DNA of 62,280 nucleotides from Candidatus Riflebacteria bacterium HGW-Riflebacteria-2 (GCA_002839435.1 PGYA01000024.1:1-62280); one strand, 5' to 3'. Counted from the first letter of the stretch, positions 50,439-61,200 are shown. Program-made: numbers and translations. Notes: generated by a model not told the origin, from the sequence alone.

Positions 50439-52696
50439 TATATCGGCTTCTTAGCCTTTACCATGCGATCATAAGCGAGAATACAGCCTGGCAGTACTAT
50501 CAGGTCGCCAAGCACGCCGATCACTACAATCAACGCACCAATGGCGCCAAAATAAGCAAACGGCTTGAAGTCGCTGAAAATGAAAATGGCGTTACCAAGC
50601 CCAAGCAGTATTGAAGAATAAATGACCGGCCAGGTCATCTGCTGCATAGTGAAGAGCAGTCGGCGCTGTGTCGTGTGCTGGTTCGAATCATGATAAAAAG
50701 TTATGGTATGCAGCGTGTCATCGACAATCAGCCCGCTCATGACGCAACCAGCAATGGCTGTCGATGGATTCAGCGGGATCCCGGCGAGAAAAGCCAGAGC
50801 ATAGGCAAAAAAAATCGGGTAAAAATTCACCAGCAACGCAATAAAGGACAGAGACAGACTGCGAAAAACCAGCAGAAATACCAGACTGATCATCATGATT
50901 GCTGCGGCAAAAGAGCCTGAGATATTATCAAGAATATTTCTCTGCAAAACTGCCTGGGAATAAACTTCGCCGGTTATCTCAACTTTTGCGTTCGCCGGCA
51001 GACTTGACCTGGCAACGGCCAGCACCCGCTGGCCAAGCTCGTAAACGGCAAAATCATCCGACTCGTTTATGGCTACCCGCATTAATAATATATCGGCGTT
51101 CGGCGAAATAACCATTTCAGCGATACCGCGGGCGTCAAAGAATTCGAGAATCGAAAAAATCAGCTGCTCGCTGTCAGGAATCTCAGGCCCCGCTGAAAAA
51201 CTTGTAGTAAAAGCCTTGAGCAGACTCACCAGCGAAAATACCCGGTTAATTTCTGGCTTTTGCAGCAGTTTACCGTGCAGCCTGTCTACATCTTCAAGAA
51301 ATGCGCGAGTCAGCAGATCGGGGTGTGAAATCATCAGAAGCAGCTGATATGGCCCGGAAAATCGGGTTTTGATAAATTCCCACGAAGTCAGTATCTGGTC
51401 ATCGGCAGCAAATGAGTCTTCGAGAGAATTTCGTGTCTGCGCCGAAAAAATAAAAGGAAGCGCGAGCAACCCGATGATAACCGAAGCTGCCAGAACTTTT
51501 CCGGTATGCCTGAAAATAGTATTACGCAGAAAGCGGCGTATTCCTTCGCCGTAGCGCCGATCTTTCTGAACGCTGCGCGAAAACTTCGGCTGATAAAGCT
51601 TGAGCGCCGAAAAAATCAGACCAAAGGTCACGAAATAAGAAAGAAAGCAGGCAAGCGAAGTATACAGAGAAAAAAGTCTGATGTTCGGCGAAGGGCTGTA
51701 AGACAGCGACAAAAAGCCGATCAGCGTGGTCAACGAGTTGATCAGACATGGCCGCAGCAGCCTGAAAAAGTTTTCGCGATGCAGAAGCTCATATGGCCGG
51801 TTCCCGTGTTTGTGGGTTCTGACGAAAAAGCTGACCAGATAGATGATTTCGCTCAGCGAGATAATCAGCGCAAAAGGAATAATCGGCGAGGTGAAAAGAT
51901 TGATCTTGTTGCCGTTGGCGAAGTAAATGGCGAATGTCAGCACCGCCGGAATGCTGACCGAGCAAAGTATCAGCCCCAGTACCACGACATCGGGAAAGAA
52001 GAACCAGGCCAGCACCGTGCAAAGAATGAAGCCGAGAGTGATGAACACCAGATTATTGCGCTCGATAAACTCGAAAAAGCGTTCTTTGAAATACATATAG
52101 CCAAAAACATGATATTCACGCGTTCCGAAATAGCCGGGCAAAAGGCGATTAAGCTCTTTGTACAGCTGTTTCTGACAATCCGGATAATGCATATCAGGCA
52201 CGACAATAACCTGTAGTGCGCGGCCGTCTGAGCTGACAAGAAAGTTGTCGAACATACTGTTCTGCCGCAGCAGTTCACGCAGGTTCTCGATGCGGAAGTC
52301 GAGCAGGTAAGCCTCGAAGTCTTCGCGCCGATTGAACGGTTTGAGCACGTCAAGCAAAGACATTATGCCCTGGATCTGCGGCAAAGCCCTCAGTCTATGC
52401 ACCAGCGACCACAGATCGAGCAACGCGGCGCGGTCGATTCCGGCAACCGGAAAAGCGATGAGAATCTGTTGTTCATGGCCAAATTCAGCTCTGAACCGGG
52501 CAAATGTTTTAAGAACCGCCGGGTCGGTTATACCGCTCTCAATATCGTCAGCTGTTTCGACATGGGCAAACGCGCCAAAGCTCAGTATAAACGCGGCAAA
52601 GATCACAATTATTACCGCATACGGCTTCTGCGAAACAAGATAATAGGCAAATTCCGAAAGTTTTTTCATCAAGACGGTCTGAACTCCGGCCGACAT
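50438..52696 (-). CDS. MMPL/RND-superfamily membrane transporter
   Basis: 752 residues from ATG 52696 (ATG 52669 is an alternative; neither has a clear ribosome binding site). Membrane helices: one near residues 27-48, a cluster near 230-370, one near 415 and a cluster near 620-740, with two extracytoplasmic loops. The second helix cluster contains the family's GCVMSGLIVDDTLHTITFYHD block. Length and duplicated layout fit MMPL-type exporters of lipids or hydrophobic substances rather than AcrB-type pumps. Substrate unknown. Divergent from the DUF3592-like gene. Confidence 0.87.
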   Translation of the reverse strand: MSAGVQTVLMKKLSEFAYYLVSQKPYAVIIVIFAAFILSFGAFAHVETADDIESGITDPAVLKTFARFRAEFGHEQQILIAFPVAGIDRAALLDLWSLVHRLRALPQIQGIMSLLDVLKPFNRREDFEAYLLDFRIENLRELLRQNSMFDNFLVSSDGRALQVIVVPDMHYPDCQKQLYKELNRLLPGYFGTREYHVFGYMYFKERFFEFIERNNLVFITLGFILCTVLAWFFFPDVVVLGLILCSVSIPAVLTFAIYFANGNKINLFTSPIIPFALIISLSEIIYLVSFFVRTHKHGNRPYELLHRENFFRLLRPCLINSLTTLIGFLSLSYSPSPNIRLFSLYTSLACFLSYFVTFGLIFSALKLYQPKFSRSVQKDRRYGEGIRRFLRNTIFRHTGKVLAASVIIGLLALPFIFSAQTRNSLEDSFAADDQILTSWEFIKTRFSGPYQLLLMISHPDLLTRAFLEDVDRLHGKLLQKPEINRVFSLVSLLKAFTTSFSAGPEIPDSEQLIFSILEFFDARGIAEMVISPNADILLMRVAINESDDFAVYELGQRVLAVARSSLPANAKVEITGEVYSQAVLQRNILDNISGSFAAAIMMISLVFLLVFRSLSLSFIALLVNFYPIFFAYALAFLAGIPLNPSTAIAGCVMSGLIVDDTLHTITFYHDSNQHTTQRRLLFTMQQMTWPVIYSSILLGLGNAIFIFSDFKPFAYFGAIGALIVVIGVLGDLIVLPGCILAYDRMVKAKKPI

Positions 52697-52761
52697 TTAA
52701 TAAAGCCAACATTTATTGATGCAGTATAATCTGCCGGGCAGATTTGAGAAAGGGTTTAGTC

Positions 52762-53307
52762 ATGTTTAAACACACTTCAGAATTCAATAACAGAAACATA
52801 CGCTCATTGCACGACAAAAGAGGGCTTCTGCGCCTGAGCGGTCTGGTCATGATCTGGGTCGGGCTGGTGTTTTTGTGGCGCGGTGTCGATATGTTTTACA
52901 TTTACTTTGCCTCAGGCAGCTGGCCTGTCGTGCAGGCACGGGTGCTATCGGCAGAAGTCGTCAAACTGGCCCACACACGCAATCAGTCTACCACCGGAGC
53001 CCGTGGCAGTTTTACCTATGAATTTCAGGGTAAAAATTATACCAGCACACATATTGATATTGCCGGTGGGTCGAATACCAACGTCGCTGACAAGGAAAAA
53101 AAAGTCGCCATGCTCCAGGAAGCGCTGAAAAGCAACAAGTCGATTGACGCTTACGTCAACCCGAAAGACCCATCTTATGCCATCATCTTTCGCGAGATCA
53201 GTCAAAACATGGTCTGGAACCTGGTCTTTGGCCTCATCCTGACTCCGCTCGGCTACAAAATTGCAAAATCACTGTTCTTCAAACCCAAATCAGAACAGAA
53301 ACCTTGA
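52762..53307 (+). CDS. DUF3592-like membrane protein
   Basis: Start at ATG 52762 after AAAGGG; 181 residues. Two membrane helices (about 27-50 and 150-170) flank an extracytoplasmic region of about 100 residues: WPVVQARVLSAEVV, GSFTYEFQGKNYTSTHIDI, and IDAYVNPKDPSYAII. This is the typical DUF3592 layout. Function unknown. A TATAAT lies at 52725-52730 without a good -35. Confidence 0.8.
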   Translation: MFKHTSEFNNRNIRSLHDKRGLLRLSGLVMIWVGLVFLWRGVDMFYIYFASGSWPVVQARVLSAEVVKLAHTRNQSTTGARGSFTYEFQGKNYTSTHIDIAGGSNTNVADKEKKVAMLQEALKSNKSIDAYVNPKDPSYAIIFREISQNMVWNLVFGLILTPLGYKIAKSLFFKPKSEQKP

Positions 53308-53332
53308 TTCTTGCAGACAGCTAAAACGCTTA

Positions 53333-54064
53333 TCAGAAACCGTCGCGGCGGAGGCGGGAGATGAAATGATGCCAGCCGTCGTACCAGTCCTGCGGCCGCA
53401 TTAAATGATCTGATTCCGGGTATTCATGGAATTCCAGCAGCTCCGGGCGGCTTTTGTAAAGCGGCTGCAGGCGGTTATAAAACGCACGTGCCGGCGCCGG
53501 ATTGACTACCGAATCGCTGCCGGCAGTAACCATGAACAGAGAAGCAGGAAATACCTCGTCGATATGGTCGGCCGGCCCGATCTGTTCAAGCGGGCTTTCC
53601 GGCAGACGCGCCTCAATATCGCGCGTGCGAAAGTCAGGTGTAGCAAGGAAAGGCGCCAGCAAATCCGGCCGACTGGCATATCGAAGCATTGCAAAAACAG
53701 TGTGCCCGCCCATCGATATCCCCATCACTGCGACTTTCTTGAACTTCTTGCGCAGTTCTTCGACCAGCCCGGCAACCTCAGAAGCGTGCTGCAGAACTGA
53801 TGCCAGCATAAAATGGTAACGTTCGATCCCATTCAGGTTTCTGAATACTTCCATGGCGCCATCTGACCTGGCACCATGATGCGGCGCATCCACCGCCAGC
53901 GCAAACAAGCCGGCAGTGCTGAGCCTTTCGAGTTCGGCCTGCTGTTTTTCTTTGTAACAGTGAAGTCCATGCAGAACGACAACGGCCGAATGATGATCCG
54001 GGTTACCATCGCAAATCGCCGTCAGCTCAAGTCCCGGCAAGCTAAATGTATGATTGAATGTCAT
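53333..54064 (-). CDS. Alpha/beta hydrolase (esterase/acyl-peptidase-like)
   Basis: 243 residues after GGAGA. Oxyanion region VVVLHGLHCYKEK (28-40), a FALAVDAPHHGARS strand, nucleophile elbow G115-I-S117-M-G119-G, acid candidate in MVTAGSDSVVNP and histidine candidate in EYPESDHLM. There is no signal peptide, so it is cytoplasmic. Substrate unknown. A hexanucleotide repeat begins 43 bases upstream of the ATG, in its probable promoter or 5' leader. Confidence 0.87.
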   Translation of the reverse strand: MTFNHTFSLPGLELTAICDGNPDHHSAVVVLHGLHCYKEKQQAELERLSTAGLFALAVDAPHHGARSDGAMEVFRNLNGIERYHFMLASVLQHASEVAGLVEELRKKFKKVAVMGISMGGHTVFAMLRYASRPDLLAPFLATPDFRTRDIEARLPESPLEQIGPADHIDEVFPASLFMVTAGSDSVVNPAPARAFYNRLQPLYKSRPELLEFHEYPESDHLMRPQDWYDGWHHFISRLRRDGF

Positions 54065-54106
54065 GACTGTCTCCGTTTAGATATATCTGCAGCACACGCC
54101 ATCGCG

Positions 54107-54192
<86 letters not shown>

Positions 54193-54400
54193 CCCAATAA
54201 TAACGCCCCCCACAACCCCATACAAGCAGAAATATCCTAATTCCGGGCAATCACACTAAAACTTCAAGTCCATCTATTTTACAGACATCCACAGATCACT
54301 CCGCTCCCGCCACCGAACCGTCATCCTGCGCGCATCGGCGAAATCTGTGAATCAACTCTTTGCTCAGTAGAAAAGGATTCAGGGCATAATTAACGACATG

Positions 54401-54429
54401 TTGGCAGGCGCGCTGGATTGGAGTAGAAT
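54401..54429 (+). promoter_or_regulatory. Sigma-70-type promoter of the nad operon
   Basis: TTGGCA (54401-54406), exactly 17 bases, then TAGAAT (54424-54429). The start is expected near 54436, which leaves a leader of about 47 bases before the GTG of nadA. Confidence 0.65.
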
Positions 54430-54482
54430 ACTTCTGTCGGGCGCAGTTCCCGGCCAGTTGAAAAACCAGCAGGAGAAGCAAT

Positions 54483-55514
54483 GTGAGCCAGAATTTTCTG
54501 CACAAAATCGAAAAGCACCTGCCCGCACCGGTCAGGCGAACCGGCGAGCAACCTGATTCTGCCAAACTGTCAGCCGAGATAAAAAAGCTGCTGAAAGAAA
54601 AAAATGCCGCGCTGATCGCGCATTATTATACCGATTCGGACGTTCAGAGGCTGGCTGAAGAGAGCGGCGGCTTTATCGGCGACTCGCTTGAAATGGCCAG
54701 GTTCGGCGCCGAAAGCCCGGCCCAGACTCTTGTCGTTGCCGGTGTAAAGTTCATGGGTGAAACCGCAAAAATTCTCAGTCCGCAAAAAACGGTATTAATG
54801 CCTGATCTCAAGGCTGAGTGCTCACTCGACCTCGGGTGCGAACCGGCTGAGTTCAAAAAATTCATCGAGGCCAACCCGGGCCGCACTGTGGTGGTCTACG
54901 CCAACACTTCGGCCGAAGTAAAGGCAATGGCTGACTGGGTTGTGACCTCTAGCATGGCGGTCGATCTGATAAAGCATCTGACCAGCCGCGGCGAAAAGAT
55001 CATCTGGGCGCCCGACCGTTATCTTGGCGACTATATCGCGCGCCAGAGCGGTGGCGATGTTCTGCTCTGGGATGCCTGCTGCGTTGTACATGCCGAATTT
55101 GACGCAACCAGAATAAGTGAACTGCAGGAACGCTACCCTGAGGCTGAAGTGCTGGTTCATCCAGAAGCCAAAGCCGATGTTATTGCCCTGGCCAATGTGG
55201 TCGGCTCGACTTCGCAACTGCTCAAGGCGGCGCAGCAGAGCTCAGCCCAAAAATTCATTGTGGCCACCGAAACCGGCATTTTTTATAAGATGCAGCAGGC
55301 CTGCCCCGGCAAGAAATTCATCGCGGCCGGAACAGAACCCTACGGCGGCAAGGTAGACTGCGAAGCCAACTGCCCATGGATGAAGATGAACGGGCTGGAA
55401 AACCTGCTGGAAGCTCTAAAAACCGGCAACAATCAGATAAACCTCGCGGCAGATATTATAGAAAAAGCAATGCTGCCACTTACCCGCATGCTCGAATTCA
55501 GAAAGAAGAACTGA
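54483..55514 (+). CDS. nadA: Quinolinate synthase A
   Basis: 343 residues from GTG 54483, 7 bases after GGAG. Conserved blocks: LIAHYYTDSDVQRLAEESGGFIGDSLEMAR (start of domain 1), VVAGVKFMGETAKIL, and the 4Fe-4S ligands in DLKAECSLDLGC, WDACCVVH and CEANCPWMKMN. It condenses iminoaspartate with dihydroxyacetone phosphate to quinolinate; the cluster is oxygen-sensitive. It is 3 bases from nadC in an operon. Confidence 0.96.
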   Translation: MSQNFLHKIEKHLPAPVRRTGEQPDSAKLSAEIKKLLKEKNAALIAHYYTDSDVQRLAEESGGFIGDSLEMARFGAESPAQTLVVAGVKFMGETAKILSPQKTVLMPDLKAECSLDLGCEPAEFKKFIEANPGRTVVVYANTSAEVKAMADWVVTSSMAVDLIKHLTSRGEKIIWAPDRYLGDYIARQSGGDVLLWDACCVVHAEFDATRISELQERYPEAEVLVHPEAKADVIALANVVGSTSQLLKAAQQSSAQKFIVATETGIFYKMQQACPGKKFIAAGTEPYGGKVDCEANCPWMKMNGLENLLEALKTGNNQINLAADIIEKAMLPLTRMLEFRKKN

Positions 55515-55517
55515 AAA

Positions 55518-56360
55518 ATGGATTTGCAAAATGTAATCAGAGAAAACGTTAAAGCCGCTTTATATGAAGATCTGCAGGGACAACCCGATATCACGGCCAT
55601 GCTGATTCCACAGACACGCAAAGCCAGTGCGCGCGTATTCACGCGCGAGAGCATGGTACTTTGCGGCAAACAGTGGGTCGAAGAGGTTTTCAATCAGATC
55701 GATGCCGATGTCAAAGTCAGCTGGAACTACAACGACGGCGACCAGATCGGCCCCGACAGCATCGTTTACACACTGGAGGGCCGGGCCCGCAGTTTGCTGA
55801 CTGGCGAGAGAACAGCGCTGAATTTTCTACAGACCCTTTCGGGTGTCGCTACCGTCACCCGCGCCTACGTTGATAAGCTCGGCGACAGCAAAACCAGGCT
55901 GCTCGACACGCGCAAGACCATTCCTGGTCTGCGTCTGGCCGAAAAGTATGCGGTAAAATGCGGCGGCGGACATAACCACCGCATGGGTCTTTTCGATGCA
56001 TTTCTGATCAAAGAAAACCATATCAGCGCCTGCGGTTCGATTGCTGAAGCGATCAGGGCAGCGCACAGCATTGCTCCAGGCCGCAGCGTAGAAATCGAAG
56101 TCGAAAGCATCGAAGGGCTGAAAGAAGCTATTGAAGGCGGTGCCGACATAGTAATGCTGGACAATTTCAGCCTTGCGAGTATCAATGATGCCGTTGCGCT
56201 CAATGCCGGCCGCGTCAAGCTCGAAGTATCCGGTGACGTAACACTCGACAACATAGCTCTGATAGGAGCTACCAATGTCGATTACGTTTCTTCAGGCTCG
56301 CTCACCAAGCATATCAGAGCGATCAACCTGTCGATGCGCTTCGACATGAGAATAAGCTGA
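55518..56360 (+). CDS. nadC: Nicotinate-nucleotide pyrophosphorylase (quinolinate phosphoribosyltransferase)
   Basis: 280 residues, the usual length. Conserved blocks: [72 protein letters not shown] and [10 protein letters not shown]. It converts quinolinate and PRPP to nicotinate mononucleotide with loss of CO2. It lies between nadA and nadB with 3-base and 1-base gaps. Confidence 0.96.
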   Translation: MDLQNVIRENVKAALYEDLQGQPDITAMLIPQTRKASARVFTRESMVLCGKQWVEEVFNQIDADVKVSWNYNDGDQIGPDSIVYTLEGRARSLLTGERTALNFLQTLSGVATVTRAYVDKLGDSKTRLLDTRKTIPGLRLAEKYAVKCGGGHNHRMGLFDAFLIKENHISACGSIAEAIRAAHSIAPGRSVEIEVESIEGLKEAIEGGADIVMLDNFSLASINDAVALNAGRVKLEVSGDVTLDNIALIGATNVDYVSSGSLTKHIRAINLSMRFDMRIS

Positions 56361-56361
56361 C

Positions 56362-57879
56362 ATGCAGAATACTTTTGACGTTCTCGTTCTCGGCGGCGGC
56401 GCAGCCGGCCTCAGTCTCGCCCTGCGTTTGCCCGAAAAACTTTCGATTGCTGTAATCTGCAAGGATGTTCTTCAGGAAAACTCGACCAACTATGCGCAGG
56501 GTGGCATTGCGGCTGTTCTCGAAAGCGATGATTCTTTTGCTGCGCACGTTCAGGATACGCTCGTTGCCGGCGCCGGCCTGTGCGACCTGGCAGCGGTCAA
56601 ATTTACCGTCGAAAACGCACCAGAATCAATACAGTGGCTGATCGGCCTCGGCATAAACTTTACCCGCAGCGATGACAAAAACTATCACCTGACCCGCGAA
56701 GGTGGCCATTCGCACCGGCGCATCATTCATTCGGCCGACTCGACCGGTCGCGATCTCGAAGAAACCCTGATCCGAGCCACAAAAAGTCGCAGCAACATCA
56801 GCGTTTTTGAGAACCACATCGCGATAGACCTTTACAAGCATGATAACCACTGCCTCGGCGCCTACATTTATAACGAAGCCGAAGACCGCGTCGATGCCTT
56901 TTCGGCCGGGAAAACCGTTATCGCAACCGGCGGTGCCAGCCGGGTTTATCTCTATTCGAGCAACCCCTCGGTAACCAGTGGCGACGGTATTGCCATGGGC
57001 TATCGCGCCGGCTGCCAGGTTGCAAACCTCGAATTCAACCAGTTTCATCCAACCTGCCTCTATCACCCGTTAGCTGGCGCCTCGTTGATCACCGAAGCCA
57101 TGCGCGGTGAAGGGGCGCAACTGAAACTGCCAGACGGCACCAGGTTCATGCCTGCATTCGATGAACGCGGCGAACTGGCACCGCGCGACATTGTCGCCCG
57201 TGCCATCGACCACGAGATCAAACGTCTCGGCATTCGTCACGTCTGGCTCGACATTTCGCACAAGCCAGCAGAATTTATCAGAGAGCATTTTCCCAATATC
57301 TACCAGAAATGCCTCGATCTCGGCATCGACATAACCCGTGAGCCAATTCCGGTGGTTCCGGCGGCGCATTATACCTGCGGCGGCCTCAAAGTCGATCTCA
57401 ACGGCCAGACCGGCATAGACAGCCTCTATGCAATCGGCGAAGCAAGCTGCACCGGTCTGCATGGCGCCAACCGCCTCGCCAGTAATTCGCTGCTCGAATG
57501 TCTGGTTTTTGGCGCTTCCGCAGCCAGACACATGTTGGCCTCAGGGGTCAGCCGACCACAGCAACCGATTCCGCCATGGGATGACAGCCGTGTCGAGAAG
57601 GCGCGTGAAGAAGTTCTGCTGCTGCACAACTGGGAAGAAATCAGACGCACCATGTGGAACTACGTCGGAATCGTCAGAAGTTTTGAGCGTCTGCGCCGCG
57701 CCAAAAGCCGCATAGACATGCTAAAAGTCGAGATACAGGACTATTACTCGCGCCATCGCGTCAATCGCAATTTTATCGAACTGCGCCATCTGATCGTGGT
57801 AGCCGAACTTATCGTCGAAGCCGCTCTCAAGCGCGACAAGAGCGTCGGTCTGCACTACAACATCGACTGCCCGACATAA
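56362..57879 (+). CDS. nadB: L-aspartate oxidase
   Basis: 505 residues. FAD-binding [15 protein letters not shown] at the N-terminus, [13 protein letters not shown], the substrate-domain [48 protein letters not shown] and [26 protein letters not shown]. It oxidises aspartate to iminoaspartate for NadA, and can use fumarate when oxygen is absent, which suits a flavodiiron-bearing organism. Third gene of the nad operon. Confidence 0.96.
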   Translation: MQNTFDVLVLGGGAAGLSLALRLPEKLSIAVICKDVLQENSTNYAQGGIAAVLESDDSFAAHVQDTLVAGAGLCDLAAVKFTVENAPESIQWLIGLGINFTRSDDKNYHLTREGGHSHRRIIHSADSTGRDLEETLIRATKSRSNISVFENHIAIDLYKHDNHCLGAYIYNEAEDRVDAFSAGKTVIATGGASRVYLYSSNPSVTSGDGIAMGYRAGCQVANLEFNQFHPTCLYHPLAGASLITEAMRGEGAQLKLPDGTRFMPAFDERGELAPRDIVARAIDHEIKRLGIRHVWLDISHKPAEFIREHFPNIYQKCLDLGIDITREPIPVVPAAHYTCGGLKVDLNGQTGIDSLYAIGEASCTGLHGANRLASNSLLECLVFGASAARHMLASGVSRPQQPIPPWDDSRVEKAREEVLLLHNWEEIRRTMWNYVGIVRSFERLRRAKSRIDMLKVEIQDYYSRHRVNRNFIELRHLIVVAELIVEAALKRDKSVGLHYNIDCPT

Positions 57880-57891
57880 GAGAGGACAAGC

Positions 57892-58404
57892 ATGGAACCG
57901 GTTGAATTTCTTAAAGCACTGCAAACCCGCCTGGGAGGCGACATTGTTCATGAAACAAGGCATGGTGCCAGTCTGCATGATGAACGCGGCCTGCCGCATC
58001 TCAGCCTGACTTACCGTGACATTATGCTCAAAGTTGATTTCATAATTCAGGAAGAACTGATGATAACCGCCTACGTCACTCCGCCACGCTACCTGACCAT
58101 TCGCGGCTGGAACCTCTACGAACGCATAATGAGCATGATACCCTTCATGGGGCCGACAAAGTTTCCGCATGGCGATGAAAAGCGTTTTTTTCTCGCGGGA
58201 ATAGGTGATGAAGATGCTAAAAAATACTTCACACCTGAGCGCGCAGCAAAAATCGCGGAGCTTTTTCCCTTTGTCGAAATAGAACAGAAAGAGCGGGTTT
58301 ATCGCTGTCTTAAAGAGTATCACGCAGGATACACTGTCGATCAGGCAATAAAAGATCTCGATCTGTTTATTGATTTTATCGAACTGACCCGGGAAAAGCA
58401 GTAA
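57892..58404 (+). CDS. DUF3786-like unknown protein in the nad operon
   Basis: 170 residues after GAGAGG, 12 bases past nadB. Soluble, with no signal peptide. Blocks: LPHLSLTYRDIMLKVDF, LMITAYVTPPRYLTIRGWNLYERIMSMIPFMGPTKFPHG (helical core broken by prolines) and FVEIEQKERVYRCLKEY. I do not recognise a catalytic motif, and any DUF assignment is tentative. Close spacing suggests it is co-expressed with NAD synthesis, although not necessarily part of it. Confidence 0.7.
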   Translation: MEPVEFLKALQTRLGGDIVHETRHGASLHDERGLPHLSLTYRDIMLKVDFIIQEELMITAYVTPPRYLTIRGWNLYERIMSMIPFMGPTKFPHGDEKRFFLAGIGDEDAKKYFTPERAAKIAELFPFVEIEQKERVYRCLKEYHAGYTVDQAIKDLDLFIDFIELTREKQ

Positions 58405-58477
58405 AGGCACTGGATTTTGCGCCTGAACAATAGTACATTGGGAAGTTCGAAGTCAAAGCCGAAGAAAGAATACAGCC

Positions 58478-59743
58478 ATGAAGCTACACGCAGTAAAACC
58501 TGAACCGCCAAGAGTTCTTGCCATAGCCGTGCAAACGCCGAAACAGACCGACGCCGAAGTCGAGCATTCCCTTGGCGAACTGGGAGAACTGCTTAAAACT
58601 CTGGGCGCGGAAATGGTCGGCACGCTTATTCAGAAGCGCGACAAACCGATGCGCGCCAACTACTTCGGCACCGGCAAAGTACAGGAAGTAAAGGAAATGG
58701 CGGAAAAGCTCAAAGCAGAGTATATCGCGGCTGACGACGAACTGAGCGCGCTGCAGATCAAGACGATCGAGGCCGAGACTGAGTTGCCGGTCAAGGATCG
58801 CACTTCGATTATCATCGACATTTTCGCCAAACACGCTTCCACTAAAGAAGGAAAGCTACAGGTCGAACTGGCCATGCTTCATTATCAGCTGCCACGACTG
58901 CTGCGCATGTGGACGCATCTCGAACGGCAACGCGGCGGCATCGGCCTCAAGGGCCCCGGCGAAACCCAGCTCGAGACTGACCGCCGCATTCTCAACATCA
59001 AAATCAAAAAGCTCAATGAAGAGCTCGAAAAAGTTGCCAAGGCACGTGAGCAGCAGGGCAAGCAGAGAGTAGACCGTTTTGCGCCACTGTTTTCGCTGGT
59101 CGGCTACACCAATGCCGGCAAATCGACACTGCTCAACAAGCTTTCGGGCAGCGACGTCAAGATGTGCAACGGCCTGTTCACCACCCTTGACCCAACCGCG
59201 CGCCGCATCGAACTGCCAGGCAGCCACTGGTGCATACTTTCCGACACCGTCGGGTTTATCCGCAAACTGCCACACGGACTCGTCGATGCCTTCAAGGCCA
59301 CACTCGAAAGCGTCGTACAGTCTGAAATGCTGCTGCTGGTCAGCGACGTTTCCGACCCACAGTTCAGAGAGCACCTCAAAGCCGTCGAAGAAGTGCTTAA
59401 ACAGATCGGCGCAGCCAGCCACGAGCGCATCTACGTTTTTAACAAAATCGACCGCGGACTGGCAATATCAGAAGAACTGCTCAAAGCAGCTTACCCCGAC
59501 TGCATTCTGTTATCTGCACTGACCGGCGAAAACATTGGAATGCTGCAAAGCCGCATCGAAGCCATTATGTGCCGCAACCGCCGCAACGTCGAAATCGAGT
59601 TGCCGATCGGCTCACCTTACATTGGCGACGCCATGAAAATCGGCAAAATCTTTTCGCAGGAATGGGGCGATGGAGTCGTAAAAATCAAGGCCGAATTGCC
59701 GATCACCTTTTTAAACTCGATCAAACCTCACCTGCGAAAATAG
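58478..59743 (+). CDS. hflX: Ribosome-associated GTPase HflX
   Basis: 421 residues. The N-terminal HflX domain has NYFGTGKVQEVKE (61-73) and the signature GGIGLKGPGETQLETDRR (153-170). A coiled linker (KIKKLNEELEKVAKAREQQ) precedes the G domain: G1 GYTNAGKST (209-217), a switch near LFTTLDPTARR, G3 SDTVGFIRKLP and G4 FNKID. It binds the 50S subunit and splits stalled ribosomes under stress in relatives. Start ATG 58478 with a weak GAAG site. Confidence 0.95.
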   Translation: MKLHAVKPEPPRVLAIAVQTPKQTDAEVEHSLGELGELLKTLGAEMVGTLIQKRDKPMRANYFGTGKVQEVKEMAEKLKAEYIAADDELSALQIKTIEAETELPVKDRTSIIIDIFAKHASTKEGKLQVELAMLHYQLPRLLRMWTHLERQRGGIGLKGPGETQLETDRRILNIKIKKLNEELEKVAKAREQQGKQRVDRFAPLFSLVGYTNAGKSTLLNKLSGSDVKMCNGLFTTLDPTARRIELPGSHWCILSDTVGFIRKLPHGLVDAFKATLESVVQSEMLLLVSDVSDPQFREHLKAVEEVLKQIGAASHERIYVFNKIDRGLAISEELLKAAYPDCILLSALTGENIGMLQSRIEAIMCRNRRNVEIELPIGSPYIGDAMKIGKIFSQEWGDGVVKIKAELPITFLNSIKPHLRK

Positions 59744-59838
59744 TCTGCGGTTTTGCTATTTAACTGGCACATCTACGATGTTTCACATAGAATAATCCTG
59801 ATATCACAATGAATCTGGAGTTTTTTACGGAGGGATTT

Positions 59839-61200
59839 ATGAAGAGCCGTATTGCAGGTATTATCGTTGTATTGTGTTTTTTTCAGTTTGCCACCAGCGC
59901 TTGTGCAGGTGAAATCAGCAACCTGATCAAGGAAATGACATCTGCCTACTCGACAGGCGGAGAGGGCATGCAAAACCCTGATTTTATCGCAAAAGTCGGC
60001 GAGATCGACGAACATCTGCGAGAAGCCCTCGAACGTGACCATGACATAACTCCCTTCAAAGAACTTCTCAAATCAGCGAATCAGTTAAAGGCACGCAAGG
60101 CAGCGCGCCAGATGTTTGAAGTCGTTCTTGAGAAGGCCTACAAACGCCTGCAATTCACCAAAGCCCAGCAGGACACCAGCGTTGATGAAAAAACCCACGA
60201 AGAAGTCGGCAAAATGATCGTCCACATCGAGCACTACCTCGACCCGTCAATACCCGACCTCGATACTGTCGATCGCAAGGGGCTCGAAGAAAAGCGCAAA
60301 AGCCTGCAGGGTAAAATCCGCCAAGCGAACGAAGACTTCAGAAAACTGCCTGAAGAAAAACGCATCAGCGTGGAAGTTATGAGAGAAGACGGCAGCCCCG
60401 GTAATCTCTCCTTGTCCCGCCAGGACAATCTGCTGGATAAGCTCGCGACGGTTATTCCCGAACCTGGAAAAATGAAGGTAGCGATCAAGCTGCTCCCCGA
60501 CAAGCTTTTCGACATGGAAATCTTCGTGCAGAATTTCGTCGCGCCCAACGGTTTTTCGGTAGTCGAAGGTGAACTCGGCTTTTCTGAAATCAGCCTGGAG
60601 GCACTCGACGACAGCAACGCAAGCGAACTCGACAACGTGCTCGGCGACAGCTATTTCAGACGTTACCGTATTGTTCAGAACGAAGAACAGCTCAATGTAA
60701 TGCCACAGGTTGGTGAAGCCGCTTACGAAATGGGTTCACTCGCGCCCGGCCAGACCTGGAAAATGCCGTTCAAAAGCACCTCGAATTTCTCAAGCATCAT
60801 CAAAGAACTCGAAGGCAACACAGATATAGCCGTTATCAACGCAAAGACCGCCGTTTCTGATAAAGCCATCGAATTCAAGAATACCAGCAGTCGCAATCTC
60901 ATCTTCCTGCAGGGCACCGATGTTACCGGCCTTGTCTCGGTCAAGGCAATCGGCTTTCTGATTCCGAAAAAGGGACAGGTTACCTTCAGAGAAGCTCTCA
61001 TGATAGTTGATGACGCCCTTTCTTCAGATATCACCAGCTACATTGGTGGCCAGGGAATCAACTGGTTTCTGAAGCGAGCATCAGACAACCTGCGCAAAGG
61101 CTTGCCGTTCACGCCGGTTCTTGAAAACATCAACATGGATCGCGATGAATCAGGCAAAATGGTTTATATTTTCAGCGGCCGCGGCAAGGTTGCCCGCTGA
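59839..61200 (+). CDS. Secreted protein of unknown function
   Basis: Start at ATG 59839 after GGAGG, with a signal peptide MKSRIAGIIVVLCFFQFATSA and 453 residues. The N-terminal 180 residues are helical and charged (LKSANQLKARKAARQMFEVVLEKAYK; KMIVHIEHYL), and the rest is mixed with beta strands (KMKVAIKLLPDKLFDMEIFVQNF, NLIFLQGTDVTGLVSVKAIGFLIP). I do not recognise a family. Its last 29 bases overlap the convergent GH3-type gene. Confidence 0.75.
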   Translation: MKSRIAGIIVVLCFFQFATSACAGEISNLIKEMTSAYSTGGEGMQNPDFIAKVGEIDEHLREALERDHDITPFKELLKSANQLKARKAARQMFEVVLEKAYKRLQFTKAQQDTSVDEKTHEEVGKMIVHIEHYLDPSIPDLDTVDRKGLEEKRKSLQGKIRQANEDFRKLPEEKRISVEVMREDGSPGNLSLSRQDNLLDKLATVIPEPGKMKVAIKLLPDKLFDMEIFVQNFVAPNGFSVVEGELGFSEISLEALDDSNASELDNVLGDSYFRRYRIVQNEEQLNVMPQVGEAAYEMGSLAPGQTWKMPFKSTSNFSSIIKELEGNTDIAVINAKTAVSDKAIEFKNTSSRNLIFLQGTDVTGLVSVKAIGFLIPKKGQVTFREALMIVDDALSSDITSYIGGQGINWFLKRASDNLRKGLPFTPVLENINMDRDESGKMVYIFSGRGKVAR

